A program made the position numbers and the translations under genes. From CAVQUE01 sp046290435 (lineage in GTDB: Bacteria; Actinomycetota; Acidimicrobiia; Acidimicrobiales; UBA8592), in the NCBI GenBank assembly GCA_046290435.1, contig JBKAGO010000067.1, positions 124,001-188,000 of the forward strand: a stretch of DNA of 64,000 nucleotides, written 5' to 3'. This document shows positions 32,680-41,764 of the stretch, in pieces. The notes under the pieces were generated by a model. It made no database searches. It saw only the letters and a list, made by a program, of their open reading frames with translations, and had not been told where the DNA came from. Every line of letters begins with the position of its first letter. The stretch's first letter is position 1.

Positions 32680-34170
32680 ATGAGCGGCGCGAGTCTGCGT
32701 ATCGAGGGGGTCACCAAGCGCTTCGGCGGGCTCGTGGCCGTCGACGATGTGTCCGTTTCGATCGAGCCCGGCGGCGCACTCGGCATCATCGGTCCGAACG
32801 GGGCCGGCAAGAGCACGGTCATGCGAATGGTCGCCGGTGTTCACAAACCCGACGAGGGCCGGATCTGGCTCGGGGAACATCGCCTCGATCGGCTACCCGA
32901 GCACCGGGTCAGCCGCCTCGGCGTGGCGTTCGCTCATCAGATCCCCCGGCCTTTTCCCCAGCTCACCGTGCGCGAGAACGTCCGCGTCGGGGCTGTCTCG
33001 GACAGACGTGCAGGCGCGACCAGCGTCGACGAGATCCTCGAACTCTGCGAACTCGATGCCAAGGCGGCGGCTCCAGCCGCAATGCTCCGGGTGCTCGACC
33101 TGAAGCGGCTCGAGATCGCGCGGGCGCTGGCAACCAGTCCTCGCCTGCTGATGCTCGACGAGGTCGCCGCCGGGCTCGTCGGACGCGAGCTCGACGCCGC
33201 CATAGAACTCATCCAACGGATCCGGGCGCAGGGATTGACCGTCATGCTCGTGGAGCACGTCGAGCGCGTCGTGCGAGAGATCGTCGACGAGGTGATCGTC
33301 CTCGACTGGGGTTGCGAGATCGCCAGAGGCACTCCTGCGGAAATCGCCGTCGACGAACACGTGCGAGCGGTGTACCTCGGCGATGGGTCCCGCGTGCCGG
33401 CGCAACGCGCCACGACCACTCGTGCAGCCACCGACACGGTCGTCGATCTCGACGGTGTCAGCTCCGGATACGGACAGCTGCTCGCGCTCCGCGACGTCAC
33501 GGTCCAGGTGCGAGATGGCGAAGTGGTCACGGTCCTCGGAGCCAACGGAGCAGGGAAATCAACCCTTTGTGGCACCATCGCCGGAACGGTCGGAGTCCGC
33601 GGCGGCACTGTTCGCTGCTTCGGCGATGACGTCGGCAAGCTTGCGGTGCACGAGCGTTCGCGGCTGGGCATCGCCTCGTGCCAGGAAGGTCGCAAGATCT
33701 TCGCCGACATGACCGTGGCCGAGAATCTGGCCATCGGCGCCGGGCTCGGCGTCGACCGGTCGACGGTCGCCGATCGCCTCGAGAAGGTGACGACCTACTT
33801 CCCGATTCTCCGGGATCGCCTCGATCAGCGGGGCGGCACCATGTCGGGCGGTCAACAGCAGATGCTGGCGATCGCCCGAGCCCTGATGGCCGACCCCAAG
33901 CTCCTCATCTGCGACGAGATCTCTCTCGGACTCGCACCGATCATCGTCGATGACCTGTACGGGATTCTCGCCCGGATCAATGCCGAGGGTGTGGCCCTGC
34001 TCCTGATCGAGCAGAACGTGCACCGCTGTCTCGGCCTCGCCGATCACGCCTACGTGCTCGCCCGGGGCCAGGTCACCTACGACGGCCCGCCCGACGCGCT
34101 TGCAGACAGCAGCCGCCTCGACGAGGCCTACTTCGGCGCCACGAGCACCGCTGCGGGCGGCCATCCATGA
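32680..34170 (+). CDS. Fused two-domain ABC ATPase (LivG-LivF-like), branched-chain-amino-acid-type importer
   Basis: A 496-residue protein joining two ATPase domains normally made separately. Domain 1 (1-235) has Walker A GPNGAGKST at 38-46 and Walker B LLMLDE, but its signature is not LSGGQ-like (LRVLDLKRLEIARAL) and the D-loop reads DEVAAGL, as in one LivG subgroup. Domain 2 (255-490) has Walker A GANGAGKST at 287-295, signature MSGGQQ at 388-393 and DEISLGLAPI, as in LivF. ATG 32680 is chosen; the 36 codons upstream look untranslated. It starts an operon with the binding protein and two permeases and is divergent from the FAH gene. Confidence 0.88.
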   Translation: MSGASLRIEGVTKRFGGLVAVDDVSVSIEPGGALGIIGPNGAGKSTVMRMVAGVHKPDEGRIWLGEHRLDRLPEHRVSRLGVAFAHQIPRPFPQLTVRENVRVGAVSDRRAGATSVDEILELCELDAKAAAPAAMLRVLDLKRLEIARALATSPRLLMLDEVAAGLVGRELDAAIELIQRIRAQGLTVMLVEHVERVVREIVDEVIVLDWGCEIARGTPAEIAVDEHVRAVYLGDGSRVPAQRATTTRAATDTVVDLDGVSSGYGQLLALRDVTVQVRDGEVVTVLGANGAGKSTLCGTIAGTVGVRGGTVRCFGDDVGKLAVHERSRLGIASCQEGRKIFADMTVAENLAIGAGLGVDRSTVADRLEKVTTYFPILRDRLDQRGGTMSGGQQQMLAIARALMADPKLLICDEISLGLAPIIVDDLYGILARINAEGVALLLIEQNVHRCLGLADHAYVLARGQVTYDGPPDALADSSRLDEAYFGATSTAAGGHP

Positions 34171-34198
34171 AAGCCGTTTCCACGAAGGAGGAGCAAGA

Positions 34199-35536
34199 AT
34201 GAAGACCCACAAGTTCGTATTCGTTGCCGCATTGGTGGCTGCGTTGCTCATCGCCGCGTGCGGAGGTGATGACAGCGACGACACCGCGGCCCCAGAGGCA
34301 CCTGCGGCCGAAACCGACACGACGGAGTCGGACGCAGCCGGCGACGACGCAGCCGGCGACGACGCAGCCGGCGACGACGCAGCCGATGGCGACACAGCTG
34401 GCGACGACGCAGCCGATGACGCGGCCCCGGAACCGACCGGCGACCCGATCAAGATCGGCGTCAGCATCCCGCTCAGCGGAGCCATTGCGCTTCCTCAGAT
34501 CGTTGCGGGCTACGAGGCGGCAATCGACGACGTGAACGCCGCAGGCGGTATCGCCATCGACGGCGAGCAGCGACCCGTCGAGCTCATCGTCCGGGACAAC
34601 CGATCAGACCTCAACACGATGACCGACCAGATTCGCGGTCTCGCTTTGGAAGACGAGGTGTCGGCGCTGCTGGGAGCCTGCTGCCAGTACAACGTGTCGG
34701 CGATCCCGCTGATCGACTCCCTGCAGGTCCCGTTCGTCTGGGGCGCGCTCCCCGTCGAGCTCGCGCCGCCGACCCAGGGCTACTCGTGGGGATCGTTCCA
34801 GACCCTGGTCGACGCGGCGACGCAGTACTTCGACATCGCAGACACCGTCGAGACCAACAAGACCGTCGCGTTCGTCGCCAACAACGACGGTCAGGGCACC
34901 GCGACGCTCGCAGGTTGGAGCGCGCTCGGCGAGAGCCGGGGCTACACGTTCGCCGTCACCGAGGCCGTGCCGGTCGGCACGACCGACTTCTCGGCCTTCA
35001 TCCAGAGTGCACTCGATGTCGACGCCGACCTGCTGATCGCAGGCATGACGCCGCCCGACTGCTTCGCCCTGTGGAAGCAGCTGGAAGCCCTCGAGTACCA
35101 GCCAGAGCTCGCCGTCGGCCTGCAATGTGCGCAGACGCCCGGTTGGAACGAGCTCGCATCGACCGGTGACGGCACGCTCAGCGTGCTCCATTGGACTCCC
35201 GATTCCGGCCTCCCGGGCGCCGAGTCCTTCGTCGAGCGCTTCGGCGACGACTACCCGACGGTGGTCGACCTCGCAGCTGTTCCCATCGGCTACCACCAGG
35301 CCGAGATCCTGCTGACGGCAATCGCCGCGGCTGGATCCACGGATCGTGAGGCGATCAACGAAGCGCTCGCTGCGACCGACATCGCCTCGTCGTTGGGCCC
35401 GGTCGCCTACGACGAGCGCCAGCTCAGCGTCACCCCGACCTTCTACGCACAGTGGGGCGGCGGCGACGCCCGACAGGTCTGGCCTGTGACCGAGGGCGTG
35501 GAGCCCGTCGCCGTGCCCGTCGCCGGGTTGCAGTAG
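34199..35536 (+). CDS. Liv-type ABC substrate-binding lipoprotein
   Basis: A 445-residue periplasmic-binding-protein type I. A signal peptide with lipobox LIAAC (Cys about 20) is followed by an acidic Asp/Ala linker made of short repeats (AAGDD, about 41-75), then the binding domain (IKIGVSIPLSGAIALPQIV through LGPVAYDERQLSVTPTF). A strong Shine-Dalgarno AAGGAGGAG precedes the ATG. In this context the ligand is more likely an aromatic or dicarboxylic acid than an amino acid, but that is inference. Confidence 0.88.
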   Translation: MKTHKFVFVAALVAALLIAACGGDDSDDTAAPEAPAAETDTTESDAAGDDAAGDDAAGDDAADGDTAGDDAADDAAPEPTGDPIKIGVSIPLSGAIALPQIVAGYEAAIDDVNAAGGIAIDGEQRPVELIVRDNRSDLNTMTDQIRGLALEDEVSALLGACCQYNVSAIPLIDSLQVPFVWGALPVELAPPTQGYSWGSFQTLVDAATQYFDIADTVETNKTVAFVANNDGQGTATLAGWSALGESRGYTFAVTEAVPVGTTDFSAFIQSALDVDADLLIAGMTPPDCFALWKQLEALEYQPELAVGLQCAQTPGWNELASTGDGTLSVLHWTPDSGLPGAESFVERFGDDYPTVVDLAAVPIGYHQAEILLTAIAAAGSTDREAINEALAATDIASSLGPVAYDERQLSVTPTFYAQWGGGDARQVWPVTEGVEPVAVPVAGLQ

Positions 35537-35572
35537 GCGGCGTCGCGTCATGAGTGATCGGCAGTACGACCA

Positions 35573-36430
35573 GTGAGCCCTGTCGTCATCGTCTCGGGCC
35601 TCTTGTCCGGCGCGCTCTATGCGCTCGTCGGCCTCGGTATCTCGTTGGTGTTCGGGGTGCTCAGGATCATGAACCTCGCGCACGGGTTGTTCGTGATCGG
35701 GGGCGCCTACATCGCCTCCCTGGCGATTCGGTACGTCGACGCAGACCCGCTGGTCGTACTGCCTCTCTCCATGCTGGCGATGGCGGTGATCGCCTATCCC
35801 CTGCAACGGTTCCTGCTGACCGACCTGGCTCAGGTCAACCCCGCTGCGCCGCTCGTCGCGACGTTCGGCTTCGCGTTGGTCGGCGAGGCCACGCTGCAGG
35901 CGGGGTTCGGGATCGACCCACAAAGCCTCGCTGCGCCCTATGCGACGGCGGGCGTCACCATCCTCGGCGTGCGCGTCCAGGCCGTCTACCTCGTCGCCGC
36001 AGCGCTCTCGACCGTCCTCTGCGTGGCCACGCACGCCATCTTGACGTGGACACGGGCGGGGATGGCGGTGCGGGCTGCGTCGGCCGATCCGGTCACGGCG
36101 TCGCTGCTCGGTATCGACGTCGACCGGGTCTTCGCTGCGACCTTCGCCGGTTCGGCGGCACTCGCCGCCGCAGCCGGCGTGATGGTAGGGACGGCGCAGA
36201 GCTTCACCCCATCGGCGGGAACGTCGCTGCTGCTCATCGGCTTCGCCGTGATGGCCCTCGGTGGGATCGGCAGCGTCGGGGGCGTGCTGGTGGCAGGACT
36301 GGCGCTCGGCCTGTTCCAGTCGATCGCCGTCAGCGCGTTCGGCGGCGGGTGGCGCAACTTCGTCGTGTACGCCGTGTTCTTCCTGGCGCTCGCGGCGCGA
36401 CCGAACGGCCTGTTCCGAAGGGCATCATGA
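35573..36430 (+). CDS. Liv-type ABC permease (LivH-like)
   Basis: A 285-residue membrane protein with about eight helices and the LivH hallmark LSGALYALVGLGISLVFGVLRIMNLAHG split over the first helices, plus GIGSVGGVLVAGLALGLFQS in the coupling loop region. GTG start at 35573. Its stop overlaps the ATG of the LivM-like gene by 4 bp (ATGA), so the two permeases are made together. Confidence 0.9.
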   Translation: MSPVVIVSGLLSGALYALVGLGISLVFGVLRIMNLAHGLFVIGGAYIASLAIRYVDADPLVVLPLSMLAMAVIAYPLQRFLLTDLAQVNPAAPLVATFGFALVGEATLQAGFGIDPQSLAAPYATAGVTILGVRVQAVYLVAAALSTVLCVATHAILTWTRAGMAVRAASADPVTASLLGIDVDRVFAATFAGSAALAAAAGVMVGTAQSFTPSAGTSLLLIGFAVMALGGIGSVGGVLVAGLALGLFQSIAVSAFGGGWRNFVVYAVFFLALAARPNGLFRRAS

Positions 36431-37509
36431 CGAACCATCCGATGACACGACTCGCCATGCTCGCCGTCGCGGTGGCCGCCATCGCGGCATGGGGCACCAC
36501 GATGAGCCCGAGCTCGCTCGATCTGGGTGTTCTGCTGTTGACCTACATCACCATCGCCCAGGCGATGAACATGCTGGCGGGGTACGCCGGGCAGATCTCG
36601 ATCGGGTCTGCGCTGTTCGTCGGCGCCGGGGGCTACACCGTTGCCCTCAGCACCATCCACTTGTCGATGCCCTGGCCGCTCGCCCTCGCAGCGGCCGCTG
36701 TCGTATCGGGCGCACTGGCGGCCATGTTGTCGGTCGCCCTGCTGCGCCTCCGTGGTGACTACTTCGCGATCGGGACGCTCGCCGCAGCGCTCGCGGGCCT
36801 CGCATTCGTCGAGAACTGGATGTGGGCCGGCGGCTCGAGCGGTCTCTTCCTTCCGGCCGGCAGCTACCCGACGGGCCGAACCCAGTTCTTCCTCGCTCTG
36901 CTGGTCGCGACGGTTTCGACCGCCGTGGTGGTGTTCGTCGCGAACAGCTCGTTCGGCCTGCGGCTCACAGCGATCCGCGACAACGAGGCGGCGGCCCTCG
37001 GGCTCGGCGTCTCGACGACCCGCCATCGCTTCATCGCCTTCGTGGCGTCGAGCGCACTGATCGGCATGGCCGGCGCGATCGTCGCCTTCCGCAGCGTGGC
37101 GATCGCTCCCGCCGGGCAATTCGGGCTGACGTGGAGCCTGAACGGTCTGTTGATGCCGATCGTCGGTGGCATGGCCACCATCGTCGGGCCGATCATCGGC
37201 GTCCTCGTCGTCTACCTCGGGCTGATCAGGCTGTTCGAGGACGCACAGACCTGGTCACTGGCGATCCAGGGCGTGCTCCTGATCGTCATCGTTCGTTTCG
37301 CCCCGCGTGGGATCTGGCCCCTGTGCGTCACACTCGCCCGGCGACTCGTCAGCCCACGCCCGGCGCCTCCGGCCGGGCAGACGGTTGGCGAGCCGGACCC
37401 GTCGGCGCCGGATCGGACGGCATCAACGGCTGCCGGCGACAACCCGGCGGAAGGAGCCGACCCCGTGGCTGCGGCCTCGCCGAGACGCTCGCCTCGCTCG
37501 AAAGCCTGA
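36427..37509 (+). CDS. Liv-type ABC permease (LivM-like)
   Basis: A 360-residue membrane protein with about ten helices and LivM features: AMNMLAGYAGQISIGSALFV, LRGDYFAIGTLA, AIRDNEAAALGLGV and a GMATIVGPIIG segment. The last 45 residues form a Pro/Ala-rich cytoplasmic tail beyond the usual family end. It is the last gene of the ABC operon and converges on the GntR gene with a 18-bp gap. Confidence 0.9.
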   Translation: MTNHPMTRLAMLAVAVAAIAAWGTTMSPSSLDLGVLLLTYITIAQAMNMLAGYAGQISIGSALFVGAGGYTVALSTIHLSMPWPLALAAAAVVSGALAAMLSVALLRLRGDYFAIGTLAAALAGLAFVENWMWAGGSSGLFLPAGSYPTGRTQFFLALLVATVSTAVVVFVANSSFGLRLTAIRDNEAAALGLGVSTTRHRFIAFVASSALIGMAGAIVAFRSVAIAPAGQFGLTWSLNGLLMPIVGGMATIVGPIIGVLVVYLGLIRLFEDAQTWSLAIQGVLLIVIVRFAPRGIWPLCVTLARRLVSPRPAPPAGQTVGEPDPSAPDRTASTAAGDNPAEGADPVAAASPRRSPRSKA

Positions 37510-37527
37510 TCGGCCGGAACTGCGGAT

Positions 37528-38220
37528 CTAGGAGACAGTGGCCGGGTCGTCGCCCCGGCTCTCGAGGGTCTGCGTCACGGCCTCGACCGAATGGCGCAGA
37601 TGCGCTCCGAGCGCCTCACCGGCGCGATCGACATCGCCATCGGAGCAGGCTTCGTAGATGAGCGTGTGGTCCCGTTGTGTCTCGGAACTCAAGGGAGCGA
37701 TGGAACTGTGCAGGTTGATGTAGGCCGCCGACGCGTCGCGGAGGTCGAGGATCATGCGCTCCAGCTTCGGCATCTGCGCCGGCTCGTACAGCCGGGCGTG
37801 GAACTGCCTGTTCAGCTGCGTGTAGTGCATCTTGTCGGCATCGGAACTGCCCAGTGATCCCATCTCGTCGAGGATTGCCTTGATCTCGGCGTGGTCGCGG
37901 GCGGTCATCTTCGGCACAGCCGCTCGAATCGCCAGCACCTCGAGGGCGATGCGGATCTCGTAGATCTCACGGAGATCGTCCAACGTCGGCTGGAAGACCA
38001 CGACTCCTCGATGGGTCGAGCTGACCACCAGGCCTTCGCTCTCGAGCGCCGCGAATGCCTCACGGACAGGCGTGCTCGACACCCCGAAGCGTTTCGCGAC
38101 GTCCATCTGACGGAGCCGGGTTCCGGGCGCCAGGGCTCCCGAGCTGATGTCCTCACGGAGCTTCTGCAGCACCGACTCGGCGACCGTCCGGGGGCGGACG
38201 TCCTCGTGCGCAGCAATCAT
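37528..38220 (-). CDS. GntR-family transcriptional regulator, FCD (FadR-like) subfamily
   Basis: A 230-residue regulator. The winged helix-turn-helix (about 12-75) includes LREDISSGALAPGTRLRQ, VAKRFGVSSTPVREAFAALE and GLVVSSTHRGVVV. The helical FCD ligand domain (85-220) holds Asp/His metal-ligand candidates (ALEVLAIRAAV, LNRQFHARLYE, DHTLIYEACSDGD, LGAHLRHSVE). It probably binds a carboxylate pathway intermediate. An operator-like GATTGTGCATTATACA lies 34 bp upstream, matching the one between FAH and the ABC genes, so it likely represses itself and module 1. Confidence 0.88.
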   Translation of the reverse strand: MIAAHEDVRPRTVAESVLQKLREDISSGALAPGTRLRQMDVAKRFGVSSTPVREAFAALESEGLVVSSTHRGVVVFQPTLDDLREIYEIRIALEVLAIRAAVPKMTARDHAEIKAILDEMGSLGSSDADKMHYTQLNRQFHARLYEPAQMPKLERMILDLRDASAAYINLHSSIAPLSSETQRDHTLIYEACSDGDVDRAGEALGAHLRHSVEAVTQTLESRGDDPATVS

Positions 38221-38253
38221 GAGCGGATCTCCTCGACGCCTGCACCTCAGGCT

Positions 38254-38271
38254 GATTGTGCATTATACATC
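38254..38271. promoter_or_regulatory. Putative operator of the GntR gene
   Basis: GATTGTGCATTATACATC is an imperfect inverted repeat centred on TGCATTATA and shares GATT-R-TGCAT-W-AT with the 32554 site. It lies in the promoter region of the regulator gene starting at 38220. Confidence 0.55.
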
Positions 38272-38377
38272 ATCGGTTCGTGGCTGAACCTCAGCTCATG
38301 ATGCTACGACCGAGCTTCACACCCTCGCTTGCCCTTGCAGCTCCCCCGATGAAGATCTGCCAGCCGGCGAACGCGAC

Positions 38378-38407
38378 GAAGCCCCCGGCGTCATCACCGG
38401 GGGTTTC
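38378..38407 (-). terminator. Possible terminator hairpin after the RutE-like gene
   Basis: GAAGCCCCCGG (38378-38388) and CCGGGGGTTTC (38397-38407) pair over 11 bp with one G-T wobble and an 8-nt loop, 33 bp past the stop of the leftward RutE-like gene. There is no clear U-run on the minus strand, so termination is uncertain. Confidence 0.45.
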
Positions 38408-38439
38408 GCCGGGGGGCTCTTCACCGCTGCAGCGAACGA

Positions 38440-39033
38440 TCAGACGATGACGACGCTGTCCTCGAAGGTCAGACGCGGTCCACGCGGACGAACACCCGAC
38501 GGGTCGCCCCAGCCCAGGTTGATCAAGAAGTCGACCTTCCAGCGCCCGTCGGCAAAGAAGGCCTCGTTCACGGCGACGGGGTCGAAGCCGCTCATCGGAC
38601 CGGCAGCCAGGCCGAGGGCGCGAGCGGCCATGATCAGATAGGCGCCTTGCAACGCGCTGTTGCGCGTGGCGGTGTCCTCGCTCAGCATGGCGTTGCCGGC
38701 GAACATGTCGCGCATACCGGGGACGGCGGGGAACTGCGTCGGCAGATGCTCGAAGAAGGCAGTGTCGTAGGCGACGATTGCAACCACCGGAGCCGCCATG
38801 GCCTTCTCCACGTTGTTGGGCATCAGGGCAGGCTTCAACTTCTCCTTGCCCTCGACGCTGCGCAGGAACACCACCCTGCCTGGTTGTGTGTTCATCGACG
38901 TCGGACCCCACTTGTAGAGGTCGTACAGACGCTTCAGCAGGTCATCGCCGACGGGCTCATCGGTGAATTTGTTGAAGGTGCGAGCCGACAGGAAGAGCTG
39001 CTCGAGAGCGGACTGGTCGACGGCTTCAGGCAT
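38440..39033 (-). CDS. RutE/HadB-like nitroreductase-family reductase (malonic-semialdehyde reductase type)
   Basis: A 197-residue flavin reductase of the nitroreductase fold, closely patterned on RutE: LFLSARTFNKF, YDLYKWGPTSMNTQPGRVVF, NSALQGAYLIMAARALGL, GPMSGFDPVAVNEAFF and LINLGWGDPSG. RutE reduces malonic semialdehyde to 3-hydroxypropionate in uracil breakdown. No other rut gene is nearby, so here it may reduce a semialdehyde from an aromatic pathway. It is the last gene of the TetR-led operon, 45 bp after the ADC-like gene. Confidence 0.82.
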   Translation of the reverse strand: MPEAVDQSALEQLFLSARTFNKFTDEPVGDDLLKRLYDLYKWGPTSMNTQPGRVVFLRSVEGKEKLKPALMPNNVEKAMAAPVVAIVAYDTAFFEHLPTQFPAVPGMRDMFAGNAMLSEDTATRNSALQGAYLIMAARALGLAAGPMSGFDPVAVNEAFFADGRWKVDFLINLGWGDPSGVRPRGPRLTFEDSVVIV

Positions 39034-39078
39034 GGTGATGGTTCCTTCGCTGCGAGAGGTTCGGGTCGCACGGACCGG

Positions 39079-39972
39079 TCACGCCGGTTCCACCGCGCGA
39101 TGGCTGTTGGTGGCGACCGCATTGCCGGGCGCAGAGAACTCGATCATCTCGGCACTGACGTATTCCAGGATGTCCAGATCTGCGATGCCGTTGACGACGT
39201 GACAGCTCGTGGGCAGTTGCTCGAAGGTGGCTCTGTGCCACGTGACGCTCCCGCCGGTGCCCTTCCATTTCTTGAAATCGGCGTCGTCGAACTTGATGGG
39301 CATCGAGCCGGCGGACTCCCCTGGCTTCGGTTGCGACGTGGTGACGTAGGTGACGTCGGCACCCGCTGTTCCGAAGGGGCCGGTGCGGGGCATGTACTTG
39401 TAGTGGATCGGTCCGCCGGGCGCACCGGGCAGAACCATGTCGCCGGCGGGCACCCGCTCGAACCCGTGCATCTCCATCTCGAAGAACGTGAAGTCCAACC
39501 AGGAGGCCTCACCGCTGATCGAGCCGCTGTCGGGGTCGAGGTTCCCGTCGGGTATGTCGGCGAAGAGCTTCGGGAACCCCAGCTCTTCGCGGCCGGTCGT
39601 GACGGCGTCCGGCCTGCCCTCCCAGATCGCGAGACACAGACCCCCGGTGATGGTCTCGTCCTTGCCCGTGTACACCACGGGCAGTTCGGCGTTGACGATG
39701 CCGTACCCTCTGCCTGCCAGCCAGTACAGATTGCGGAAGAACCCGAAGGTCACATAGACGATCGGATCTCCATTGAGCTCGAAGCCCGACGGCAACAGAG
39801 CCTCCGCCTTGTGTCGATGCGTGCGGTAGCCGAGGGTGGCCCACTGCACCGTGGCGACGCCGGATTCCTCGGGTTGCCATGGCGTGCCATCGTGCTTCTG
39901 GCGAGGGCCCGGCGCCGGTCCGAACATGACAGGCATGCGGTACCGGACGTCGGGTTTGAATTCGAATGTCAT
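39079..39972 (-). CDS. Acetoacetate-decarboxylase-family protein
   Basis: A 297-residue protein of the ADC fold. GREELGFPKLFADIPDG carries the position of the Schiff-base Lys (GFPKLFA), with ITGGLCLAIWEGRPDAV before it and a beta-cone body. Family members decarboxylate beta-keto acids or act as hydratase/lyases on ring-cleavage products. The gene lies between a flavin hydroxylase and a RutE-like reductase in the same direction, with 109 and 45 bp spacing, so it is probably part of the same pathway. Substrate unknown. Confidence 0.75.
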   Translation of the reverse strand: MTFEFKPDVRYRMPVMFGPAPGPRQKHDGTPWQPEESGVATVQWATLGYRTHRHKAEALLPSGFELNGDPIVYVTFGFFRNLYWLAGRGYGIVNAELPVVYTGKDETITGGLCLAIWEGRPDAVTTGREELGFPKLFADIPDGNLDPDSGSISGEASWLDFTFFEMEMHGFERVPAGDMVLPGAPGGPIHYKYMPRTGPFGTAGADVTYVTTSQPKPGESAGSMPIKFDDADFKKWKGTGGSVTWHRATFEQLPTSCHVVNGIADLDILEYVSAEMIEFSAPGNAVATNSHRAVEPA

Positions 39973-40081
39973 GCGTGAACTCCTCGTCTGGTCTGCGGAG
40001 GCGGATCGGGTGTTCCCGCCCGCGATTGCGATTCCGGCGGCGGGCCTGCGATGGCCACCTCCGACCCGGCCGATCCCGTAG

Positions 40082-41764
40082 TCATGCGTGCACCGACGGC
40101 AGCAGCGCCGTCAGGCTCCGGGTGATCTCCGCGAGCGGCGACGAGGCCGGCAACCGGGCGCCGAGGTGACCGTCGGGCCGCACCACGAGCAGGTCGTCGG
40201 CGGCGAAGAGCGCAGCGAACCGGCCATCGGCGGGCACGAGGTCCCCCTCGTCGCCGACCCGGACCACCACCGCAGGCAGATCGAGCTGCTCGAGATGGCT
40301 GTCGAGTCCGTCGACAACAGGCGCATCGGCGTGAGCGAGGAGCAGGAACGCATCGTGGCGGACGAGGTCGAGGGTCGAGATGATCGCGCCGTCTCGTCGT
40401 AGCGGCGCATGGGGCATCCGGGCGCCCGGAGTGGTGGACGGCAGGTACTCCGCAACGGCTTGGACGGGAGCGGCAGGGCCACCGTCGTCGGTGACCACGA
40501 TGCTCGGCCCGTAGCAGCATCCGAGATCGAGGCCGTCGAAGGCGAAGTGCTCCGCCTGCGCGTCGATCGCGGCTTGCACGAGCGCCAGACGAGCCGGATC
40601 GGACAGGACGGCCTCGATGTCGTCGGGGGTGATCCGGTGATCGCCGTCGACGTCGAGCGCAGCGAGCACCTCGAACATCTTCATCGCGTTGGTCATGCTC
40701 TGATCGGAGTTGGCGTGCGCGATGGGCTTGCGTTCGGTCTCGTAGGTGTCGAGCAGCGCATGGTCGAACCCCCGCTCGACCATCGCGATCTTCCATATGA
40801 GGTTGAACACGTCCTGCATGCCGGTGTTCATGCCGAGGCCACCGGTCGGAGGGAAACGGTGCGCGGCATCACCGACGAGAAACACGTGCTCCTTGCGGTA
40901 GGCCTCGGCGATCTGGGCCGTCATCCGCCACGGTTTCATGCCGACGATCTCCATCTCGACCTCGGCCCCGATCGCGGCCCTGAGCAGGTCGGCGAACTTC
41001 GACTCGTCGAGCTGATCGACCGGCTCGTCCTCGGGCACGGTCTTCATGAAGACCCAGGTCGAGTCGATGTCGTGGGCCACGAACGTTCCATCGACTGCTT
41101 CGTCCATCACCCAATAGAGCAGCGCCTCTCTGCCGGCCAGTTGGTCGCGCAGGTTCGCTCTGAAGTGGATGCTCACATAGAGCTGCAGATTGTCGGGGCC
41201 GGCCATGTCGATCCCCACCGCCTTGCGCACGCTGCTCCCGGCGCCGTCGGCGGCCAGGACGTAGCGGGAAGAGATCTCGACGACGGAGTCGCCGGCCGTG
41301 ATCGTCGAGACGACGCCGTCGGCACTCGGCTCGAATCCACACCACGTGTGGGAGAACAGCACCTTGTCGGGGTCGGGGAGATGCCCGTGGAGGATCGACT
41401 CGAAGCGGTCCTGGCTCAGGTTGGTGGTCGGTGTCGGCGAGTGCAGTGGCGGTTGCGCCAGCGTCTCGGGGTCCGGCGTCATGTCCAGGACGCCGATGTC
41501 GCGACCGATCAACCGGTCGACCCAGCGGATGACCGTCTGGTCCTCGAGCCTCGGCCCCTGTTGCCTGACGATCGCGTCGTCGATACCAACGCTGCGACAT
41601 ATCTCGAGGGTGCGACTCGATACGACGTGTGCCTGAGGAGCCTGATGCAGCGTCGGACGCCGCTCGACGATGCGGTAGTCGATGCCCTGTTGCTCGAGGA
41701 GCAGACCCGCCATCAGCCCGATCGGGCCGGCGCCGACGATGAGAACCGGGACATGGAGGCTCAT
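40082..41764 (-). CDS. FAD-dependent aromatic hydroxylase, second copy (MhpA/phenol-hydroxylase-like)
   Basis: A 560-residue class A flavoprotein monooxygenase: FAD motif LIVGAGPIGLMAGLLLEQQG at the N-terminus, ERR at the end of beta-2, AADGAGSSVRKAVGI in the middle and GDAAHRFPPTGGLGMNTGMQD near 310. The thioredoxin-like C-terminal region is present. It is only distantly similar to the module-1 hydroxylase and probably acts on a different substrate. Its ATG overlaps the stop of the upstream FAH gene (ATGA). Confidence 0.86.
   Translation of the reverse strand: MSLHVPVLIVGAGPIGLMAGLLLEQQGIDYRIVERRPTLHQAPQAHVVSSRTLEICRSVGIDDAIVRQQGPRLEDQTVIRWVDRLIGRDIGVLDMTPDPETLAQPPLHSPTPTTNLSQDRFESILHGHLPDPDKVLFSHTWCGFEPSADGVVSTITAGDSVVEISSRYVLAADGAGSSVRKAVGIDMAGPDNLQLYVSIHFRANLRDQLAGREALLYWVMDEAVDGTFVAHDIDSTWVFMKTVPEDEPVDQLDESKFADLLRAAIGAEVEMEIVGMKPWRMTAQIAEAYRKEHVFLVGDAAHRFPPTGGLGMNTGMQDVFNLIWKIAMVERGFDHALLDTYETERKPIAHANSDQSMTNAMKMFEVLAALDVDGDHRITPDDIEAVLSDPARLALVQAAIDAQAEHFAFDGLDLGCCYGPSIVVTDDGGPAAPVQAVAEYLPSTTPGARMPHAPLRRDGAIISTLDLVRHDAFLLLAHADAPVVDGLDSHLEQLDLPAVVVRVGDEGDLVPADGRFAALFAADDLLVVRPDGHLGARLPASSPLAEITRSLTALLPSVHA

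Noticed and set aside
38378..38407. Strong hairpin as a bidirectional terminator between rutE-like and gntR genes
   Set aside because: No T-run follows on either strand and both genes run the same way, so bidirectional use is not supported; kept only as a low-confidence terminator.
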